Made by a program: the position numbers and the translations under genes. This document shows, piece after piece, positions 58,227 to 64,000 of a DNA stretch of 64,000 nt (its first letter is position 1; the number at the start of each line of letters is the position of its first letter). The notes beneath the pieces are model-generated. The model saw only the letters and a program-made list of their open reading frames with translations. It was not told the DNA's origin and did not search any database. The DNA is from Brienomyrus brachyistius (Eukaryota; Chordata; Actinopteri; Osteoglossiformes; Mormyridae): positions 1-64,000 of the forward strand of contig NW_026042472.1 in NCBI RefSeq assembly GCF_023856365.1, written 5' to 3'.

Positions 58227-61200
58227 CATCTGCATACAACTTTCACTGAAACAATGGTTGTAATAGATAAATAGCCATTTAAAACTTGGCATTTAGCTCA
58301 GTGCTTATAATGTGGATTGTGTCCCCCATATTCCAGATCAAAACTGTGCAGTTTCGAACCTGCATCATGTCTGCTTCAGATTCCAGCAGCTTCTCTCATC
58401 CTTTGTTCATTTACTTCTTCAGCATTTCTCAATAAATTAAGCAAGTTTTTAATTCACCTTTAGTGGAATTCTGTCACTTAAATACCAAAATAGAATAACA
58501 CAGGTGTCGTACTTTTCAACCATTTTTCTTTTGGCTTATAAACGGCATGTGCTACTCTGAGATCACTGACCTGCTGGAGATGTGGTTCGGAACCGCAGGT
58601 GACCTCGAGTTCTTTTTTTTTTCCTCCGTGGAGGGAATCAAACAACAAAAGAGATTAGCCAGAGATCCACCCTGCACGGACTTGCTGGTATGATGGGAAC
58701 GGGACCTAGATTTACTGGAAGCACAAAGAGAGCAAACTAAATTCTGCCCAACAGACAGGCGGAACAAATCGCTACAAAAGGTTTCAGTCACCTGTCTCCC
58801 CTGCCAGGACAGCACCTCCCTCCCACAGCGCACCAACAATACATTATACTATTATACCGTGTCTTGGAAAAGTATTGGAATCCTACTTAGTGTTTTAAAA
58901 AGCAGCACATTTCTAAATTATCTATATCCCAGTCCCTGAAAGCTATAACTAAAGATTACTGAGGGTAAGATGAATCTCTGCTGCATCTCATAAGTTCATT
59001 AAAAATCGAAACTTCCTTTCTTTCAGAACTGAATTTTCTGCCATGTTGGTCTTTAAAATTGTCCATTCGGCTCCAACAAGCTTTCGAACTCCAGTTTGAA
59101 TGAAATATTGGGCTGCGAATGTGAAGTAGACAGGGTCATGGTGAGGAATGCGTCAGGAATATGGGGCGTGTCTGGAAGTCTGTGTCCATCACCAAAGCCT
59201 GTGATATTCATTATTGGCGGTTTGTTTATTGGCTGCTAAGGCTCACAATGGAAGCTCAATACTAAGTGTTTTGAATTACTGAAGTTTGCATGTTGACGGA
59301 GCCGGGATGGATGGATGGATGGATAGATAAATGTTTAATAATACATGCAGTACAAGTGTCAAACTAACTTTACCAGACAAGCCCATTAAAACGAGGCTCT
59401 CAGTTTCTCTTGAAATTCTTATGTAAAAAAAAAAAATAATAATAATAATAAACTACTTTGCATGTTACTTTTTAATAGATTTCCTTTTTAAAAAATTAAA
59501 TCTGACTACGCAAATCCTTCAACTCCTACACTACCCATCAAGGCAATCCTCAGGATTCCAGCAGCACAGAGTTAACTGATGTTCTGCGCGGTTCTTAAAA
59601 ATGCATGAAACTCGCGAGATAAAAATAAAACAACCGCAACAGAGAATACTGAAATTCCGTCTTCATATTACTGAAACATACAGGATTAAGAGACAACATG
59701 AAGTTGGGAAAGGGATTGGTGGGGGGTGGGGGGTGGGATTAAAGGCACTGTCAGCATAACATCATAAAGACGGCACCGATGTCCATTTGCCATGGATTAT
59801 GTTGTATTCTGCGACTAAAAAGGACCCATAATCTGATTAAGTTCACATCAGACTAATGAGTGAATCTTCTCTGACAGCATTACTGACGCATAGCCCGCCA
59901 TCCAGAGCTGCATTAGTGCGTTATGGGTTTCTAAGGCCCACCTTAACACAGCAGGGAAACACGTGCTGCTTAGTACGCTATTTCTCGGATCTGTAACATC
60001 GTAAGGTCACAGTACAACGTCGTGTCTTTCTGCAACTTTATAGCAGGGCTGAACAGCCAGGTGGCATTTTGGGCATTTTCAAGGTGAGCCGATGGGTAGG
60101 CGAGCCGGCAAAAATCTTGGGGAACCCCCCCCCCCTTTCCCAGTCAGCAAAATTTATTGCACAGCAAAAGTTATGGAGACCCCAGCTCTGTAAAATTTAC
60201 TGTGGGAGTCCAAGGAAACTTTAAAAACACAATATCTCAATCTCCGGAGTCCTTTAAACCTAAAAAATATACAAAGAAATCTATGCTGTGATTCTGCTAG
60301 AGAATTTGGGCCCCATGAATGCATATCATATTGGGCCACAAACCCACACCAATGCAGTTATGTTCCAAGTTTTTTACTGTCCTAATCTCCCCCCCTTAAC
60401 TGCGCCCCAGACTTGATGTTCCACGTTACAATTTCAACCAAATGTTGTGTGTTAAAAAAAAAATTAAATTGTGCACCAAAATTTTTTAACATGAAAGCAA
60501 GCATTAATAAAACTTAATCAAATGTTGATTTTTTTTTTTTTATATATAGAATTTCTCATTGTTTTGCTGATATCTGGGAAAACTGGGTTCATGGATCGGG
60601 ATGGAAAGGCATGTTCAACGCACATTTTTTTTTAAATATTGATTTCCAGCAACTAATAAGCAAATCGAGGGAAATCTGCAAGGTACAAATCTGCAAGGTA
60701 CAACAGAACCGTTCATCTCATTTCTACCCCGTCAAATCGCGTCCCAGGCTTTCTGGACCTCCCACTGAAATGCATTCAGCGACATCCACCTAAACAATTG
60801 CATTACCCCGGCAACGGGACTGCAGTAATCTCATTTAGTCTGAGAATTTGTGTGTCAGAAGGTAGAAAATTAGGATACGGACACGTTGCTCAAAGAGTGC
60901 CACGGAGTCACCAGCAGTATCATCAAACACGCCATTTAATACAATAATTTTTTTATCATTGTTTGTATAAATACAAATGATTCTTATTAAACAGCATGAC
61001 TGACTCGTGCAATACAAATAGGCATATGCATCAAAACCTTTATTAGATTTCAGAAATCACAGAAGAAAATCAAGCTTGGCAAAATAAAAATTATGCAAAA
61101 TTATCCAGTATATTTCAGCCGTTTCTATAAATGTACGCTAAGGTGGTACTTGCCAACGCCGAAACAATTCTCTCATCCAGTCACAGTGCTCTTTAAAATG

Positions 61201-62160
61201 GAGATACTTTAATTTATTTAAGGTTGAGTTAAAACACGACATTTAATATTCAGAATAAAATCAAAATCTGATAAGGGATTCACATCGTTTACCGTTTAAC
61301 TGGTATGTCCATTTTCGATAGGCTTGTTGGGTGGGTAAAAACCCTATTTAACTGATCAGGGTCACTTAGGCAAGTTCACCTTAATTAAAAACAAAATAAC
61401 TAAACAGCACATAACTAGTCAAAGTGTAAACTCTGCTGTTGGCAAAAACTGTACGGCTGGACCCCCAAGGGCACCAGCGACTGTAGGGCCTTGCTTGGCC
61501 AGTAGGGGGCCCCCTTGCACGTGACATTGCAAGGATTTGTAAGTTGTAGGGCGCAGATGGGAAACGAGGTGGGGTAAGAAGCATTTAAAGTGCGGAGCCA
61601 CATACAGCCATGGGGGTGGGTTTGGGTTTCTAGCACAGCCTGCAAAGACCAGAATAAGTTCCTTTCCTCAACACACTAGCGCCCCCTTGGCCAAACACGA
61701 CCCATGGTCACCTTGCAAATCATTAAGCTGCCCTGAACCCCACTCTGCTTTCAGTAAGTGCCATTTAAAAACAATGATATACACACATTTTCAGGAGAGC
61801 ACCTGTGAAGTCACCCCCCCACACACACACACACACACTACTGGCATTGTTTGGCACCCGACCCATGTAAACCTGACCCCGATTTGCATAATTTATTCAG
61901 GTATATATCAGAAACCAGGGTTTCTGCCACCTAGAGGCTGTACGGCGCAACAAGAGACAAATCGCCATCAAAAACACAGGACCTGGAGAATCACCCGGGG
62001 TGGGGGGGATACATACTGTCACGTACTGGCGTGGGTGGGGGAGGACGCAGGCAGTGTGGCAGTCAGCCAATGGGCGAATTCACGAGAAAAAACACTGTAT
62101 GTTAAAAACCGCTAGCATCCAGCATGAGAGAAAAAGGTCAAAGCGAGTCAGGGTTTTTCC

Positions 62161-62178
62161 GGGGGGGGGGGGGGGGGG
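62161..62178. repeat. 18-base G run
   Basis: An uninterrupted G run, preceded by TTTTTCC. A similar 22-base run is at 52,757-52,778. Such runs can form G-quadruplexes and often mark sequencing error. Confidence 0.9.
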
Positions 62179-62376
62179 CAGGGTTGGTCTTACCTACACT
62201 GGCATGGGAGGGGTGGGAGGCATTGGTTAATGGTACAATGTGCAAGACAATTATCTGGGAGAGGAAAATTAACTTCCCCTAAAGTAAAACTAAAGTCACA
62301 AGAAAACTGTGGTACCCTCTGTCAATAGACCACACTCAAAAAACTCTGAGTAAAAGAGGAACGTTATTGGCCTGGC

Positions 62377-62380
<4 letters not shown>

Positions 62381-62420
<40 letters not shown>
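62381..62420. repeat. (CT)n(CA)n microsatellite
   Basis: About 15 CT units followed by 5 CA units. Confidence 0.95.
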
Positions 62421-62522
62421 GCTTGAAATGCTTTTTACACATTTACACTAATGTATATCACAATGCTACCAAAGCTTTGCAAATGACCACAGAGCGGGAC
62501 TGACACCCAAGTGTGTGTAGAA

Positions 62523-62571
<49 letters not shown>
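62523..62571. repeat. (CA)n microsatellite
   Basis: About 24 CA units followed by TCACTCTCTCTC. It gives a Thr/His false frame. Confidence 0.95.
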
Positions 62572-62574
<3 letters not shown>

Positions 62575-62842
62575 TCTCTCTCTGAAGTGCTTTAAAAACA
62601 TAACGGATAAATTATTTTATGTGCAAACTGGGAGGGGGCAACAAAAAGTCGCAAAACACACATGGAATCGATCCCCTCCCCCATCACAACCAACCCTCGG
62701 TGAACGAAACCAGAAAGTCAGTCATTGGCATCCCGGGTTCCGGACTTTGCTGAAATGCACGACCGGTGCGGGTTCTGGCGGGGGCTGACTGGGGGCAGGG
62801 GGGGTTGGCCTGGTGAGCAGCGCGGCAGTCGCCTTCCACGCA

Positions 62843-64000
62843 TCACGTCTGTGCCAGCTGCAGCTCCTCCAGGCCGTCTTTGCCCAGGTGGTAACGGGCC
62901 AGGTCCTTCCGCGTCACCAGTCCCACCACCTGGGCACCGGGAACATGATTGGTACGTAGAACAGGGCATAGATAGCTGGTTATGTTATGAGGGAGGGGTG
63001 GGAGTAGCACAGGAAACCAGGGTGATAACCTTGATCTAGATGGATGCCCAACGGCCACTGGCTGAAAACCGATGCAGTAATTTTCGAATTTTACAATGAG
63101 AATGGAGATATGTGCTGGAGATGACGAAGGCCTGAGGACCTCGCAAGGCAGACGCACCTGGTTGTCACTGTCCACCACAATGAGGTGCCGCAGACCAAGG
63201 GCCCTGAACAGCTTGAAGACACGAGGAAGCGACGTCTCCTGAAAAAGAGGCAGAAGAACACAGTCGCAGAACATGACTGTTTAGTCAAATGTGTCTCTGG
63301 TTCTCAAGGACCAAGACCAAGGCTGAGACTGAGACTAGTACCTGCGTGACAGTGTAGGGGGTGGGATTCATGAACTCCGTCAGGTCCATCATGCACTCCC
63401 TCTCGTCTTGGGACACATGGATGGACTGGATCGGAGGGAAGCGAGGGTAGGCATCCCGGAAGTCCTTCAGCTGCAGTTTGCGCAGATTGAGACGAGAACG
63501 AGCCCGTTCCACAAACACCTGGTTGAAAAGAGTACACCGGTCACAACGTGGATGAGCACACTTCTCATTGGCTTGCTGCACTGACATTCGCAACCGTGTA
63601 CGCAGTAAACAGACCCCTCATTGGTCAATCGCACTGTCATTCACAGGCATGCATATACACCAAGCACCCTGATAGGTGTTAGTGTGGACAGACATGCTCC
63701 TTATTCAGCTGACCTCTGCAGGAACCTTAGGTCACACTCACCTTGTGTTTCAGGAGCACGATAAGCTGGGAACGCAGGATTAAGCCACAGATTTTCCCTG
63801 GCTAAGAGCACAAAATTCAGATTAGCAAAGCCCCAAAGTACATCATGTGACAAATCTCCAGGAAAACAAAATCACCCCTAGTGGGAGGGACATACCTCAC
63901 AGCCATCACTCAACCCGGAGACTACAGGGAACCCGTTGTGATTGGTCGAGGTGTTGCTGAGCACATCCACAATAGTGCCCACTTTCTCCACCAGGTTGAA
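62843..64000 (-). CDS. clcn7: ClC-7 chloride/proton antiporter, C-terminal part
   Basis: Five minus-strand exons, all phase 0: 64000-63896 (continues outside), 63801-63742, 63518-63342, 63238-63158, 62929-62843, giving 169 residues plus stop. They cover the cytosolic CBS region: [10 protein letters not shown] and [10 protein letters not shown] (CBS1), [40 protein letters not shown], then CBS2 with [19 protein letters not shown] and [16 protein letters not shown]. The end is EELQLAQT, as in ClC-7. With its beta subunit OSTM1, ClC-7 exchanges two chlorides for one proton in lysosomes and in the osteoclast ruffled border, and the CBS pair modulates gating. In the 60-base exon, phase requires the acceptor ending at TTAG before CCAGGG rather than the CCAG four bases later. 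clcn6 is unlikely because of the closing residues. Confidence 0.95.

Larger units (their letters stand above)
58440..62842. other. Intergenic between convergent rgs11 and clcn7
   Basis: No exon was recognised. Contents: a (GGAT)n tract near 59,306-59,330, several poly-A/T runs, an 18-G run (62,161-62,178) and (CT)n/(CA)n microsatellites. Part of 61,000-62,842 is probably the clcn7 3' UTR, read on the minus strand, but no end was fixed. Confidence 0.5.

Noticed and set aside
62513..62788. TH-repeat frame upstream of clcn7
   Set aside because: Microsatellite translation.

Overview
The window is vertebrate nuclear DNA, almost certainly from a ray-finned (teleost-type) fish. Genes are split by GT-AG introns. 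The repeats are typical of fish: tRNA-derived SINEs ending in GGATGGAT runs, L2- and CR1-like LINE 3' ends, hAT- and Tc1-like remnants, and a Gypsy-like LTR fragment. The host genes are recognisable vertebrate orthologues.

Left third (1-30,640) is repeat-dense with few genes. It opens with the 3' part of an inhibitory Ig-type receptor (novel immune-type receptor-like: V-domain end with J-like motif, membrane exon, two ITIM-like tyrosines), with an in-frame stop in the V exon beside a 57-base duplication. It continues through nested LINE, LTR and SINE remnants, including a solo-type LTR inside a LINE and a CR1 copy beside a gag-like fragment, then a 46-base minisatellite. A four-exon secreted cystatin-fold gene resembling chemerin (rarres2) lies at 24,487-26,480. 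An isolated, frameshifted Ig-like exon lies at 28,378-28,657.

Centre (30,646-37,890) is a 7.2-kb array of about 250 copies of a 29-base unit. The orientation flips at 33,973, giving two opposed arms of about 115 and 135 copies. The unit and the right-hand flank resemble the terminal-inverted-repeat arms of a short palindromic element found twice more, in introns of rgs11 (51,247-51,470 and 54,860-55,108). The array therefore probably grew out of a copy of that element.

Right part (37,950-64,000) is a gene block: u2af2 (minus strand, ten of the expected eleven coding exons), a tRNA-Asp(GUC) gene, rgs11 (plus strand, all 17 coding exons, 471 residues) and the 3' end of clcn7 (minus strand, five exons, through the second CBS domain to the stop). 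u2af2 and rgs11 are divergent, with the tRNA gene between them; rgs11 and clcn7 converge. The final u2af2 exon was not found on the far side of the array, so the array marks either a real rearrangement, a very long last intron, or an assembly join.

The gene products belong to separate processes: 3' splice-site recognition (u2af2), G-protein signal termination (rgs11), lysosomal chloride/proton exchange (clcn7), immune inhibition (NITR-like) and chemoattraction (chemerin-like). No operon-like cooperation is implied. All assignments are by eye from translated sequence; family names for repeats are approximate.
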